DNA of 64,000 nucleotides, taken from positions 26,198 through 90,197 of the forward strand of contig FOAY01000018.1 of the NCBI GenBank assembly GCA_900109485.1, in the 5' to 3' direction. Under the pieces are notes generated by a model. That model was not told where the DNA came from, ran no database searches, and was given only the letters and a program-made list of their open reading frames with translations. Below, one piece after another: positions 40,645 to 49,924 of the stretch. The stretch comes from Kosakonia sacchari (lineage in GTDB: Bacteria; Pseudomonadota; Gammaproteobacteria; Enterobacterales; Enterobacteriaceae). The position numbers and the translations under genes are program-made. Every line of letters starts with the position of its first letter. Position 1 is the first letter of the stretch.

Positions 40645-41055
40645 ATCAATTTCCCTTCATTGAATGAATGGAGATTTACCTGAAAAAACTCAGGCGATAT
40701 CGAGTATACACAACTAAAGCAGATGAATTACGCAACGGGAAATAGCGGGGAATCTTTTAGGAGAATTGGCAAATAAGGTACACCTGATAAAGTAATTACA
40801 TAAAAATGTGATGTAATTCAAACAATTAAATAATTGCGAAAGGTTGATACAATAAGGCTAGTCCTAAAATGTATAGCAATACCTGGAAGTAATGACAGCT
40901 TTTTCAGATAAACCTGATCCCCGATATCTGCCGCAGAGAATCATCACCTCTCCATAATTTAGCAAAGGGAAAATATCAATATCAGAATCGCTTATATATA
41001 TTGTGGAAACCCGGAACCAATATATATGCACAGGGGATTAATATATTCGGCAGGC
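40645..41055. promoter_or_regulatory. Gene-free leader of yjbEFGH
   Basis: About 410 bp of AT-rich DNA between yjbE and the pgi terminator with no plausible ORF. It should contain the yjbE promoter, which in E. coli depends on RcsB. A weak RcsB-box-like sequence (TTTAGGAGAATTGG, about 40756-40769) is visible but matches only one half of the consensus. Long gene-free leaders are common for Rcs-controlled polysaccharide operons. Confidence 0.4.
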
Positions 41056-41083
41056 AAAAAAAAGCGCCGCCGAAGCGACGCTT
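41056..41083 (-). terminator. Terminator of pgi
   Basis: On the minus strand AAAGCGTCGC-TTCG-GCGGCGCTTT is followed by a run of T, 15 bases after the pgi stop. Confidence 0.92.
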
Positions 41084-41097
41084 TATCGGTGGTTCGA

Positions 41098-42747
41098 TTA
41101 GCCGCGCCAGGATTTGTAGCGGTTAATCAGACCGTTGGTTGAACTGTCATGGCTGGAGATGGCTTTATCATCGCCCAGCTCAGGCAGAATGCGGTTCGCC
41201 AGCTGTTTACCCAGCTCCACGCCCCACTGGTCAAAGGTGAAGATATTGAGGATAGCGCCCTGAGTGAAGATCTTGTGCTCGTAGAGCGCAATCAGTGCAC
41301 CGAGGCTAAACGGCGTGATTTCACGCAGCAGGATGGAGTTGGTTGGACGGTTGCCTTCAAACACTTTGAACGGCACAACGTGTTCCAGCGTGGCCGGATC
41401 TTTACCCTGGTCACGGTATTCCTGCTCAACCACTTCACGGGATTTACCAAACGCCAGCGCTTCGGTCTGGGCGAAGAAGTTAGACAGCAGCTTCTGGTGG
41501 TGATCGGAAAGCGCGTTGTGGGTGATGGCCGGCGCGATGAAATCACACGGCACCATTTTGGTCCCCTGGTGAATCAGCTGATAGAACGCGTGCTGACCGT
41601 TAGTCCCCGGTTCACCCCAGATAATCGGGCCGGTCTGGTAATCCACGGCGTTGCCGTTACGGTCAACGTATTTACCGTTAGATTCCATGTTGCCCTGCTG
41701 GAAGTAGGCGGCAAAGCGGTGCATGTACTGGTCATACGGCAGGATAGCTTCGGTTTCAGCACCGAAGAAGTTGTTGTACCAGATGCCGATCAGCGCCAGC
41801 AGCACCGGCAGGTTTTTCGACGGCTCCGTAGTGGAGAAGTGTTTGTCCATCGCGTGAGCGCCGGAGAGCAGCTCAACAAAGTTGTCGAAGCCCACGGAGA
41901 GGATGATCGACAGACCGATGGCAGACCACAGTGAGTAGCGGCCGCCCACCCAATCCCAGAATTCAAACATGTTCGCGGTGTCGATACCAAACTCGCCAAC
42001 CGCTTTGCCGTTGGTGGAGAGTGCGGCGAAGTGTTTCGCAACGTGTTTTTCGTCACCGGCGGTTTTCAGGAACCAGTCGCGCGCGCTGTGGGCGTTGGTC
42101 ATGGTTTCCTGGGTGGTGAAGGTTTTAGAGGCCACGAGGAACAGCGTGGTTTCCGGGTTCACTTTTTTCAGCACTTCGGCGATATGCGTACCATCGACGT
42201 TAGAGACGAAATGCATGTTCAGGTGATTTTTGTAAGGGCGCAGCGCTTCGGTGACCATAAACGGACCGAGATCGGAGCCACCAATACCGATGTTCACCAC
42301 GTCAGTGATCGGTTTGCCGGTATAGCCTTTCCATGCGCCTGAAATGATCGCTTCAGAGAAGGTTTTCATCTTCTCCAGCACAGCGTTCACTTCCGGCATC
42401 ACATCTTTGCCATCAACCAGAATCGGGGTATTGCTACGGTTACGCAGCGCAACGTGCAGGACGGCACGATCTTCGGTGCGGTTAATCTTTTCGCCGGAGA
42501 ACATGGATTTAATGGCCGCTGCCAGTTCGGTCTCTTTGGCGAGCGCCAGCAGCTTGTCCAGAGTCTCTTGCGTGATGCGGTTTTTGGAGAAATCCACCAG
42601 CATCAGGTCATCGAAGGTTGCGGAAAACTTACTAAAACGGTCGCCGTCTTTCGCGAACAGATCCGCGATAGTGACGTCCTTCATGTCAGCGTAGTGTTTT
42701 TGTAATGCCTGCCAGGCAGAGGTCTGCGTTGGGTTGATGTTTTTCAT
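41098..42747 (-). CDS. pgi: Glucose-6-phosphate isomerase
   Basis: A 549-residue glycolytic enzyme interconverting glucose 6-phosphate and fructose 6-phosphate. Signatures present: [55 protein letters not shown] (with the catalytic arginine) and the C-terminal [15 protein letters not shown]. The ATG complement of 42745-42747 gives [19 protein letters not shown] and the E. coli length; the frame stays open upstream. It is divergent from lysC across a 790-bp region holding tandem repeats and a riboswitch. Confidence 0.98.
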   Translation of the reverse strand: MKNINPTQTSAWQALQKHYADMKDVTIADLFAKDGDRFSKFSATFDDLMLVDFSKNRITQETLDKLLALAKETELAAAIKSMFSGEKINRTEDRAVLHVALRNRSNTPILVDGKDVMPEVNAVLEKMKTFSEAIISGAWKGYTGKPITDVVNIGIGGSDLGPFMVTEALRPYKNHLNMHFVSNVDGTHIAEVLKKVNPETTLFLVASKTFTTQETMTNAHSARDWFLKTAGDEKHVAKHFAALSTNGKAVGEFGIDTANMFEFWDWVGGRYSLWSAIGLSIILSVGFDNFVELLSGAHAMDKHFSTTEPSKNLPVLLALIGIWYNNFFGAETEAILPYDQYMHRFAAYFQQGNMESNGKYVDRNGNAVDYQTGPIIWGEPGTNGQHAFYQLIHQGTKMVPCDFIAPAITHNALSDHHQKLLSNFFAQTEALAFGKSREVVEQEYRDQGKDPATLEHVVPFKVFEGNRPTNSILLREITPFSLGALIALYEHKIFTQGAILNIFTFDQWGVELGKQLANRILPELGDDKAISSHDSSTNGLINRYKSWRG

Positions 42748-42991
42748 AGCAATACTCTTCTGATTTGAGAATTGTGACTGCGGTCGATTGTAGCGCCTGC
42801 CGGGGAAAATTGTGATGGTTTTTGTGCCCGCCCCTCTGTTCTGCGGCTCAAGCACGGCGAAAATGGTCGATTATCCGCATAACATAAGTCATTTTACTGA
42901 TGGCGAAAGCCGCATGAAAAATCCGCATAATCCCGGCGTTGACAGTGCCCCCGCTAACACTTTATTTATAATCATACTTCTTTCCGCGCAA

Positions 42992-43243
42992 GCGAAGGTA
43001 AGTATTACCAACGCATTTCGCATTGTGGCCAGGCGGCAACTGAGCGCATCCCCGGGAGCTTACATCGGTAAGTGACCGGGGTAAGTGAAGGCAGCCAACA
43101 CCGCCACGGCGCGGCACGCGAAGGTAAGTATTACCAACGCATTTCGTGTTGTGGCCAGGCGGCAACTGAGCGCATCCCCGGGAGCTTACATCAGTAAGTG
43201 ACCGGGGTAAGTGAAGGCAGCCAACACCGCCACGGTGCGAAAG
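42992..43243 (+). repeat. Two exact-period tandem copies of the hairpin repeat (R4, R5; 126 bp each)
   Basis: Unit 1 is 42992-43117 and unit 2 is 43118-43243, each starting GCGAAGGTAA; a third start, GCGAAGGTAATAG, falls at 43244, exactly 126 bp on. Each unit holds CCCCGG (43050, 43176) paired with CCGGGG (43076, 43202) around GAGCTTAC-atcr-GTAAGTGA. The two units differ at only a few positions, mostly near their 3' ends. They fill most of the pgi-lysC divergent region and run into the lysC leader. A minus-strand ORF here is only a translation of the repeat. Confidence 0.93.
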
Positions 43244-43256
43244 GCGAAGGTAATAG

Positions 43257-43444
43257 CCAGAAGAGGCGCGTAGCCCAGGTACACGGTGTTCGAAGTGCCA
43301 GACTAAAGAAAACACCTGAGGGGGAGCAACGCCGAGATAACAAAGCGCCTGGCAGCGTTCGTTATCGGCTACAGAGGCTGAATCCTCTGGGTTGTCACCA
43401 GAAACGTTCGCAGTCGGGCGTTTCGCAAGGTGGAGCGCTTCTGG
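43257..43444 (+). ncRNA. Lysine riboswitch (L-box) of lysC
   Basis: The aptamer is closed by CCAGAAG (43257-43263) pairing with CTTCTGG (43438-43444). Inside are conserved L-box sequences AGAGGCGCG, CCAGGTACAC, CTGAGGGGGAGCAACGCCGA and the 3' strand GGGCGTTTCGCAAGGTGGAGCG. It senses lysine and represses lysC expression. The expression platform should lie in 43445-43539, which includes a T-rich tract and the lysC ribosome site. Confidence 0.92.
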
Positions 43445-43539
43445 GGAAAACGTAGTTGTTTTGCTATCTGCGCCACCCCTGTTTTTCGCTCTTCCCTTGT
43501 GCCAAGGCTGAATATTGGATCCCCTGACACGAGGTTGTT

Positions 43540-44889
43540 ATGACGAGTTTAGTTGTCGCCAAATTTGGCGGCACCAGTGTTGCCGATTACGATGCCATGA
43601 ACCGCAGTGCGGACGTGGTGCTTGCCGATGCCAGCGTCCGTCTGGTTGTTCTCTCCGCCTCTGCGGGCGTGACCAATCTGCTGGTTGCTCTGTCTGAAGG
43701 GCTGGAAGCCAGCGAGCGCTTCGTAAAACTCGACGCTATCCGCAAAATTCAGTTCGATATCCTGGAACGTATGGCGAATCCTTCCGTGATTCGTGAAGAG
43801 ATCGAACGCCTGCTGGAAAATATCACCACCCTGGCGGAAGCCGCCTCGCTGGCGACCTCTACTGCCCTGACCGACGAGCTGGTGAGCCACGGTGAATTAA
43901 TGTCGACCCTGCTGTTTGTTGAAGTGCTGCGTGAACGTAATGTCCAGGCGCAGTGGTTTGACGTGCGTAAAGTCATGCGTACCAGCGATCGCTTTGGCCG
44001 TGCCGAGCCGGATGTTGCCGCGCTAGCGGAGCTTTCCGCCCAGCAGCTCGCGCCGCGCCTCAGCGAAGGGTTAATCATTACCCAGGGCTTTATCGGTAGC
44101 GAAGCTAAAGGTCGTACCACCACGCTGGGCCGTGGCGGCAGCGACTATACGGCAGCCCTGCTGGGTGAAGCGCTGCACGCCGCGCGTGTGGATATCTGGA
44201 CAGATGTTCCGGGCATCTACACTACCGATCCGCGCGTCGTTCCGGCAGCAAAACGCATTGATGAAATCGCCTTTGAAGAAGCGGCTGAGATGGCCACTTT
44301 TGGCGCGAAAGTACTGCATCCGGCCACCCTGTTGCCTGCCGTGCGCAGCGACATTCCGGTGTTTGTCGGCTCCAGCAAAGACCCGAAAGCAGGCGGTACA
44401 CTGGTATGTAACAACACCACGAATCCACCGCTGTTCCGCGCGCTGGCGCTGCGCCGCAGACAAACGCTGCTGACGCTGCACAGCCTGAATATGCTGCACT
44501 CCCGTGGCTTCCTGGCCGAAGTGTTTGGCATCCTGGCACGGCACAATATCTCTGTCGATCTGATCACCACCTCCGAAGTGAGCGTGGCGCTGACGCTGGA
44601 TACCACCGGCTCAACGTCAACCGGCGATACGCTGCTGACCCAGTCGCTGCTGACCGAGCTGTCATCGCTGTGCCGCGTGGAAGTAGAAGAGAATCTGGCG
44701 CTGGTGGCGCTGATTGGCAATGAGCTGTCGAAAGCCTGCGGCGTGGGGAAAGAGGTGTTTGGCGTGCTCGACCCGTTCAACATCCGCATGATCTGCTACG
44801 GCGCATCCAGCCATAACCTCTGCTTCCTGGTGCCTGGCGCCGAAGCCGAGCAAGTTGTACAGAAGCTGCATCATAATTTGTTTGAATAA
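43540..44889 (+). CDS. lysC: Lysine-sensitive aspartokinase III
   Basis: A 449-residue enzyme that phosphorylates aspartate, the first step to lysine, threonine and methionine. The kinase domain (1 to about 290) has AKFGGTSVADYDAMN, the FGRAEPDVAAL region and TLGRGGSDYTAALLGEAL. Two ACT domains follow (about 310-449), beginning LTLHSLNMLHSRGFLAEVFG, and bind lysine for feedback inhibition. The length equals E. coli. The ATG follows CGAGGTTGTT. Regulation is by the lysine riboswitch upstream. Confidence 0.98.
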   Translation: MTSLVVAKFGGTSVADYDAMNRSADVVLADASVRLVVLSASAGVTNLLVALSEGLEASERFVKLDAIRKIQFDILERMANPSVIREEIERLLENITTLAEAASLATSTALTDELVSHGELMSTLLFVEVLRERNVQAQWFDVRKVMRTSDRFGRAEPDVAALAELSAQQLAPRLSEGLIITQGFIGSEAKGRTTTLGRGGSDYTAALLGEALHAARVDIWTDVPGIYTTDPRVVPAAKRIDEIAFEEAAEMATFGAKVLHPATLLPAVRSDIPVFVGSSKDPKAGGTLVCNNTTNPPLFRALALRRRQTLLTLHSLNMLHSRGFLAEVFGILARHNISVDLITTSEVSVALTLDTTGSTSTGDTLLTQSLLTELSSLCRVEVEENLALVALIGNELSKACGVGKEVFGVLDPFNIRMICYGASSHNLCFLVPGAEAEQVVQKLHHNLFE

Positions 44890-44918
44890 AATTCCTTAGC
44901 ACGATAAACCATAACTAT

Positions 44919-44944
44919 GGCCGGGCACGAACCCGGCCTTTTTA
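44919..44944 (+). terminator. Terminator of lysC
   Basis: GGCCGGG-cacgaa-CCCGGCC followed by TTTTT, 29 bases beyond lysC. Confidence 0.93.
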
Positions 44945-44983
44945 TAAGAAAACACAACATAACAATCGCAAGGAATTCCTCAC

Positions 44984-45925
44984 ATGCTCGCAACACTGAC
45001 GCGGCTGTTCCCGTTATGGGCGCTGCTGCTTTCCGTCATCGCTTATTACTTCCCGCCCACGTTCGTCGCCATCGGTCCGTGGGTAACCACGCTGCTGATG
45101 CTGATTATGTTCGGCATGGGCGTGCACCTGAAACTCGATGATTTTAAACGCGTGCTCTCTCGCCCGGCGCCGGTCGCCGCAGGGATTTTCCTGCACTATC
45201 TGGTGATGCCGCTGGCGGCATGGCTGCTGGCGCTGCTCTTTAAGATGCCGCCGGATTTGTCCGCAGGAATGGTGCTGGTCGGCAGCGTCGCCAGCGGTAC
45301 GGCGTCGAACGTGATGATCTACCTGGCAAAAGGCGACGTCGCGCTGTCGGTCACTATCTCTTCCGTCTCAACTCTGGTCGGTGTGATCGCCACACCGCTG
45401 CTGACACGCCTGTACGTTGATGCGCATATCCAGGTGGATGTGATGGGGATGCTGCTCAGTATTTTGCAGATTGTGGTGATCCCGATAGCGCTGGGGTTGA
45501 TTGTGCATCACCTGTTCCCGCGCGTGGTGAAAGCGGTCGAACCGTATCTGCCCGCCTTCTCGATGGTGTGTATTCTGGCGATCATCAGCGCGGTAGTGGC
45601 CGGTTCTGCAGCGTATATCGCCTCGGTTGGCCTGGTGGTGATTATCGCGGTGATCCTGCACAACAGCATCGGTTTGCTGGGTGGTTACTGGGGCGGACGC
45701 CTGTTCGGCTTTGATGAATCCACCTGCCGCACGCTGGCGATTGAAGTGGGTATGCAAAACTCCGGTCTGGCCGCCGCGCTGGGTAAAATCTACTTCTCCC
45801 CGCTCGCCGCACTGCCTGGCGCGTTGTTCTCCGTCTGGCATAACCTCTCTGGCTCGCTGCTGGCGGGTTACTGGTCCGGAAAACCCGTCGACGGGCGTAA
45901 TGCGGATGCGGTGAAAGAGGGTTAA
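44984..45925 (+). CDS. panS: BASS-family sodium-coupled transporter, PanS-like
   Basis: A 313-residue inner-membrane protein with about nine or ten helices of the bile acid:sodium symporter superfamily. Key segments: [40 protein letters not shown] (the GTASN helix crossover) and [20 protein letters not shown] (the E-x-G-x-Q-N crossover). It resembles PanS, which carries ketopantoate or pantoate in Salmonella. The symbol is given by similarity only; the substrate is not proven. AAGGAATT precedes the ATG. It stands alone between the lysC terminator and a hairpin. Confidence 0.75.
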   Translation: MLATLTRLFPLWALLLSVIAYYFPPTFVAIGPWVTTLLMLIMFGMGVHLKLDDFKRVLSRPAPVAAGIFLHYLVMPLAAWLLALLFKMPPDLSAGMVLVGSVASGTASNVMIYLAKGDVALSVTISSVSTLVGVIATPLLTRLYVDAHIQVDVMGMLLSILQIVVIPIALGLIVHHLFPRVVKAVEPYLPAFSMVCILAIISAVVAGSAAYIASVGLVVIIAVILHNSIGLLGGYWGGRLFGFDESTCRTLAIEVGMQNSGLAAALGKIYFSPLAALPGALFSVWHNLSGSLLAGYWSGKPVDGRNADAVKEG

Positions 45926-45937
45926 CACAGCAATCAC

Positions 45938-45965
45938 TGCCGGATAAAAACATATCATCCGGCAG
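45938..45965. terminator. Hairpin between panS and the antitoxin gene
   Basis: CTGCCGGAT-aaaaacatat-ATCCGGCAG is a REP-like stem followed on the plus strand by ATTAATTTTTTT, so it can terminate panS. Confidence 0.75.
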
Positions 45966-45975
45966 ATTAATTTTT

Positions 45976-46314
45976 TTACCCAACCGTAATCGTCACCGGC
46001 TTACCGAGTTTACTCAGCATGGTGACCAGGGCATCAATGGTAAATTTACTGGTTTTTTGATTGACCACATCAGAGACGCGAGGGCGAGAAATATTGAGTC
46101 TGGCCGCCACTTCCGCCTGTTTGAGGTGGTTTTCAGCTATCCAGCCTGCGATTTCCTGCATCAGTTGCCGTTTAATACTCAGCAATTGTATGACCTCTCT
46201 TTCCGCATCCTGCGCAAGCGCATTTGCGGCTTCAGGTGCAAAACCCAGTTCCGCAAAAATATTGGCACCGGCCGGGGTCACATGACCAATCAGATTTTCT
46301 GTTGTCGTTTTCAT
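45976..46314 (-). CDS. HigA-like helix-turn-helix antitoxin
   Basis: A 112-residue protein with an XRE-type helix-turn-helix at about 64-88 (LKQAEVAARLNISRPRVSDV). The preceding helical region (about 35-62) is typical of HigA-like antitoxins of the Gp49 (PF05973) toxin class. It should neutralise the upstream toxin and repress their shared promoter. Its ATG overlaps the toxin stop by 4 bases, so translation is coupled. The toxin-first order is that of higBA systems. I leave the symbol blank because the subfamily was not checked. Confidence 0.85.
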   Translation of the reverse strand: MKTTTENLIGHVTPAGANIFAELGFAPEAANALAQDAEREVIQLLSIKRQLMQEIAGWIAENHLKQAEVAARLNISRPRVSDVVNQKTSKFTIDALVTMLSKLGKPVTITVG

Positions 46315-46667
46315 TTTTGACTCCTGTAATGCTCAACCAATGCACGATAGCGGGTACGGGCTATCGCCTTATCTGAGAGTGAAGTGCGCTGAGACGTTTT
46401 ATGAAAACAGTGCAAAACATAAAGCGCATCTTCAAACCTGGCCAGGTAAAAAACGCGGAACGCGCCTGCGTAATTACGAAGTCGGATTTCCGCCACGCCA
46501 GCGCCAACCTCAGCCATCACTTTCCAGTCCGACGCTTCCAGGCCAGCCTGAATTTTGTGCAGTTGATAGCCAGCATCTTTGCGAACATCTTCAGGAAAAG
46601 CACATAAGTCCTCATATGACGAACCCAGCCAAACAATGGGCTTTAGGGCAGGTCGTAATTCAAGCAT
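46311..46667 (-). CDS. HigB-like (phage Gp49 / RelE superfamily) toxin
   Basis: A 118-residue basic protein of the phage-derived Gp49-like toxin family. Recognisable features are the N-terminal ALKPIVWLGSSYEDLCAFPE, KDAGYQLHKIQAGLEASDWK, GVAEIRLRNYAGAFRVFYLA and LYVLHCFHKTSQRTS, where R, F, H and K residues line the RelE-type mRNase site. It is expected to cleave mRNA on ribosomes when free of antitoxin. It is the first gene of the pair. The 176-bp gap to yjbD (46668-46843) should hold its promoter and an antitoxin operator. Confidence 0.87.
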   Translation of the reverse strand: MLELRPALKPIVWLGSSYEDLCAFPEDVRKDAGYQLHKIQAGLEASDWKVMAEVGAGVAEIRLRNYAGAFRVFYLARFEDALYVLHCFHKTSQRTSLSDKAIARTRYRALVEHYRSQK

Positions 46668-46843
46668 AACACATCCTTGTATAAAATTTTATACCAAATC
46701 TGCATGATGTTACGCCGACGTCAGCAATTGTCACCCGCATTCAGGCAAATATGCGAAGCGCTTTCCAGCGTTTATGCACCATTACGCATGCTTTACCTGG
46801 TCGCATCGCGTACACTCGTTGCACTTCCCGAGGAGAGAATCCC

Positions 46844-47116
46844 ATGGCCCTGACCAGACTGACGCAAAAAGAGATGACGGAGAGCGAACAGAGGGAGCTA
46901 AAAACCCTGCTCGATCGCGCCCGTATCGCGCACGGACGCCCGCTCAGCAATTCTGAAGCGAATCATGTGAAAAAAGAGTACATCGATAAGCTGATGGAGC
47001 AGCGTGAAGTGGAAGTGAAGAAAGCCCGCAAGGTTAAAAAACAGCAGGCTTATAAACCCGATGAGAGCACGACCTTTTCCTGGTCGGCGAATACCGCAAC
47101 GCGCGGCAGACGCTAA
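46844..47116 (+). CDS. yjbD: DUF3811 family protein YjbD
   Basis: A 90-residue highly charged cytoplasmic protein, function unknown. The sequence MALTRLTQKEMTESEQRELK through ANTATRGRR is nearly that of E. coli YjbD, at the same length. The ATG at 46844 follows GAGGAGAGAA; a longer in-frame start at 46751 would add unrelated residues. It ends immediately next to the rluF stop on the other strand. Confidence 0.93.
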   Translation: MALTRLTQKEMTESEQRELKTLLDRARIAHGRPLSNSEANHVKKEYIDKLMEQREVEVKKARKVKKQQAYKPDESTTFSWSANTATRGRR

Positions 47117-47980
47117 TCAGCGCCCTTTCTTTTTCCTGCCCGGCTGGGTAAAGCGTTTACCTGCCGGCTTGCCCCGATTTTTCTCTTCGGGCTTCGCAAC
47201 ATTGACGGCCGGTTTTTTCGCAGCCTGCGGTTTTGCTTTGGCTTTCGGCTTTGCTTCTGAGGATGAGTTCTCAATCAGTTTGAACAGCGCGATCAATTCG
47301 TCGTCGGTTAAATCGCGCCACTCGCCCGGCGGCAGCCCGGTGAGGCTGACGTTCATAATACGCGTGCGTTCCAGCTTCGTAACTTCATAGCCGAAATGTT
47401 CGCACATACGGCGGATCTGGCGGTTCAATCCCTGCACCAGCGTGATGCGGAAGGTGAAAGGCGCTTCTTTCTTAACCTTGCATTTTTTGGTTACCGTACC
47501 GAGGATCGGCACGCCCGCGCCCATACCCCGAATAAACTCATCGGTTACCGGTTTGTTGACGGTCACCAGATACTCTTTTTCGTGGTCGTTACCTGCGCGC
47601 AGGATTTTATTCACTAAGTCGCCGTGATTAGTGAGAAAAATCAGCCCCTGTGAATCTTTATCCAGACGGCCAATGGGGAAGATACGGCTACTATGATTAA
47701 CAAAATCAACAATATTGTCTTTTTCACCGTCTTCGGTGGTACTGACAATGCCAACCGGTTTATTCAACGCGATAAATACCAGATCTTCTGCATTTCGCGG
47801 CTCGATAAGTTGACCGTTCACTTTGACAACGTCTCCGGCGACAACCTGATCGCCAATCCCGGCGCGTTTGCCGTTGATAAAAACATTGCCCTGCTCGATA
47901 TAACGATCGGCCTCACGACGCGAGCAAATCCCGCTTTCGCTGATATATTTGTTTAAACGTGTTGATTGGGTTGGCAGCAT
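47117..47980 (-). CDS. rluF: 23S rRNA pseudouridine(2604) synthase RluF
   Basis: A 287-residue enzyme that makes pseudouridine 2604 in 23S rRNA. The S4-like RNA-binding domain (about 6-65) is [20 protein letters not shown]. The catalytic aspartate D107 lies in [36 protein letters not shown] is the conserved C-terminal motif. The tail (about 235-287) is Lys/Pro/Ala-rich and probably disordered. It is convergent with yjbD with no gap. E. coli has pepE between rluF and yjbB; here there is none. Confidence 0.96.
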   Translation of the reverse strand: MLPTQSTRLNKYISESGICSRREADRYIEQGNVFINGKRAGIGDQVVAGDVVKVNGQLIEPRNAEDLVFIALNKPVGIVSTTEDGEKDNIVDFVNHSSRIFPIGRLDKDSQGLIFLTNHGDLVNKILRAGNDHEKEYLVTVNKPVTDEFIRGMGAGVPILGTVTKKCKVKKEAPFTFRITLVQGLNRQIRRMCEHFGYEVTKLERTRIMNVSLTGLPPGEWRDLTDDELIALFKLIENSSSEAKPKAKAKPQAAKKPAVNVAKPEEKNRGKPAGKRFTQPGRKKKGR

Positions 47981-48087
47981 AAACTCTCCTGTAAAAGCGG
48001 AATATAACTGTCTTTAAGAGGAGAAAAAATGGATTTTTATCGTGCGTAAATTAATTTGTGCACTAACCCGATAAAACCCGGGGTCTT

Positions 48088-48114
48088 AAAAGCCGTGCCC
48101 ACTGGCGGCACGGC
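48088..48114 (-). terminator. Terminator of yjbB
   Basis: On the minus strand GCCGTGCC-gccagtg-GGCACGGC is followed by TTTTAAG, directly after yjbB. Confidence 0.8.
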
Positions 48115-48118
48115 GGAA

Positions 48119-49750
48119 TTAAAAATCGTCACGATCGTCATCTTCATCAGGTTGTTCCAGAACACCATAGGCCACCGAGCAAAACAGGGAGTTGAGTCGC
48201 TTCATGTCTCCCAGCAGACCAAGGTGCAACGAACTGGTTTCAATGCTCTGAACGTTTTGCTGATGCAGTCGATCAACGTGTGCATGCGCATAGCGCCGGT
48301 TCATAATACGGAAGCGGTGCTTGCTGCGGCGCAGTCGGCGGGCGCTGGTGACATCGCTGGAGAAAAACACCGACATCGCCAGTTTCAAATTTCCCACCAG
48401 CCGTTCATGCAGCGCATCCAGCTCTTTCAGCCCTTCCCCTGAAAAAGCGCGTCGTGCAGCTAACGATTTGTCGGCGATTTCACTGCCCATCCGCTCGACA
48501 ATATCGGAAGCCTGCTCCAGGTTAAGCGACATCTCGATAATTTCCGCCCAGCGTTTTGACTCCTCTTCCGCCAGTTCCTCTTTCGGCATGCGCGCCAGAT
48601 AGAGCTTGATAGCGGTATAAAGCACGTTGACGTCATCCGCCAGCTTGCGCAGCTCTTTCTCCTGCCGCGGCTCGCCGTGCATCACTTTATGCAACCCTTC
48701 CAGCATCAGCTCCATGGCATCGCCTATGCGCAGCGTTTCGCGCGCGGCATTCGCCAGCGCCAGCGTCGGCGTATCCAGCGCAGAGCTGTCGAGATGTTTG
48801 GGTTTCAGACGCGCATCCAGCTCCTGTTCATCGCTAATGATGCGTTTACAAAATTGCGCCATCGGCCCGGCAAACGGCACCATCGCCAGACAGCGGATCA
48901 GGTTGTAGAAAACGTGGAAGTAAATCACCAGCTCCGCTTCCGGCAGCGGCAGTTTTTGCATCGAACTGGCGAGCACATGGACAAACGGCAGAATAATCAG
49001 GCTACCTACCAGCTTAAACAGCAGGCTGCCGAGCGCCACCCGGCGGGCTGCCGCATTCGCCGCACTGTTGTTCAGCATCGCCAGCAGACCGGAACCCAGG
49101 TTGGCACCAATCACCAGGCACAGCGCCACCGGAAACGAAATAATACTGGCGGCGGCCAGCGTTGCCGTCAGCAGTACGGCGGCCAGGCTTGAGTAACTGA
49201 TAATCGCAAAGACCGCGCCAATCAGTGCATCCAGCAGAATATCACCCGTCAGCGAGGCAAAAATTACCTGAACTCCGCTTGCCTGAGTGATTGGCGTCAC
49301 CGCCTGCACGATGAGTTCCAGCGCCAGCAAGATCAGCCCGAGGCCAATACTGACGCGACCCAGTTGTCCTTCACGGGTTTGTTTGCGACCGAGGAAGAAA
49401 ATCACGCCGATAAAGATCAGCAGCGGCGACAGCCAGGAGAGATCGAAGGTCAGCACACGCGCCATCAGCGCGGTGCCGACATCGGCACCGAGTACAATCA
49501 CCAGCGCCGGGGTCAGCGCCACTAAATCCTGCGCCACGAAGGATGTCACCAGCATGGTCGTCGCGTTGCTGCTCTGCACCAGCGCGGTCACGCCGATACC
49601 CGCGCAGAAGGCGAGCGGTTTTTTCTCCACGCTGCGGCTGAGCACCGTCCGTAAACGGGCGCCAAAGACGCGCATCACGCCGGTACGGACAATATGGGTG
49701 CCCCATACCAGCAAGGCAACGGCAGATAACAGATGAAGCAAAGTCAGCAC
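48119..49750 (-). CDS. yjbB: Na+/phosphate cotransporter-family protein YjbB
   Basis: A 543-residue inner-membrane protein. The N-terminal half (about 1-300) has the duplicated Na/Pi cotransport repeats, with the motif GVTALVQSSNATTMLVTSFV and a related block ISYSSLAAVLLTATLAAASI. The C-terminal part (about 330-543) is a PhoU-like helical domain. In E. coli YjbB exports phosphate when overproduced. It is an orphan gene between rluF and an unrecognised gene pair. Confidence 0.94.
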   Translation of the reverse strand: MLTLLHLLSAVALLVWGTHIVRTGVMRVFGARLRTVLSRSVEKKPLAFCAGIGVTALVQSSNATTMLVTSFVAQDLVALTPALVIVLGADVGTALMARVLTFDLSWLSPLLIFIGVIFFLGRKQTREGQLGRVSIGLGLILLALELIVQAVTPITQASGVQVIFASLTGDILLDALIGAVFAIISYSSLAAVLLTATLAAASIISFPVALCLVIGANLGSGLLAMLNNSAANAAARRVALGSLLFKLVGSLIILPFVHVLASSMQKLPLPEAELVIYFHVFYNLIRCLAMVPFAGPMAQFCKRIISDEQELDARLKPKHLDSSALDTPTLALANAARETLRIGDAMELMLEGLHKVMHGEPRQEKELRKLADDVNVLYTAIKLYLARMPKEELAEEESKRWAEIIEMSLNLEQASDIVERMGSEIADKSLAARRAFSGEGLKELDALHERLVGNLKLAMSVFFSSDVTSARRLRRSKHRFRIMNRRYAHAHVDRLHQQNVQSIETSSLHLGLLGDMKRLNSLFCSVAYGVLEQPDEDDDRDDF

Positions 49751-49924
49751 TGAGTGGGATCCTCCTTATTGTTATGCGTTGCTGGTTATCAGTGGATAGA
49801 TAACCACAACATTATGGTTTAAGTATAAGGTGTTAAAACCAGGAATAGCGCAGAACACCGCTTAAGCATCCTGCGAGTTGTAAGGAAAAATGACGGTTTT
49901 GTGACAACGATGAAGGTTTAGCGC

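Noticed and set aside
42992..43256. Possible CRISPR array
   Set aside because: Units are 126 bp, nearly identical along their whole length, without alternating spacers, and no cas genes are present.
42962..43315. Minus-strand ORF of 117 codons with an internally repeated protein sequence
   Set aside because: It is only the translation of the two 126-bp repeat units plus the start of the riboswitch; no ribosome site or family match.
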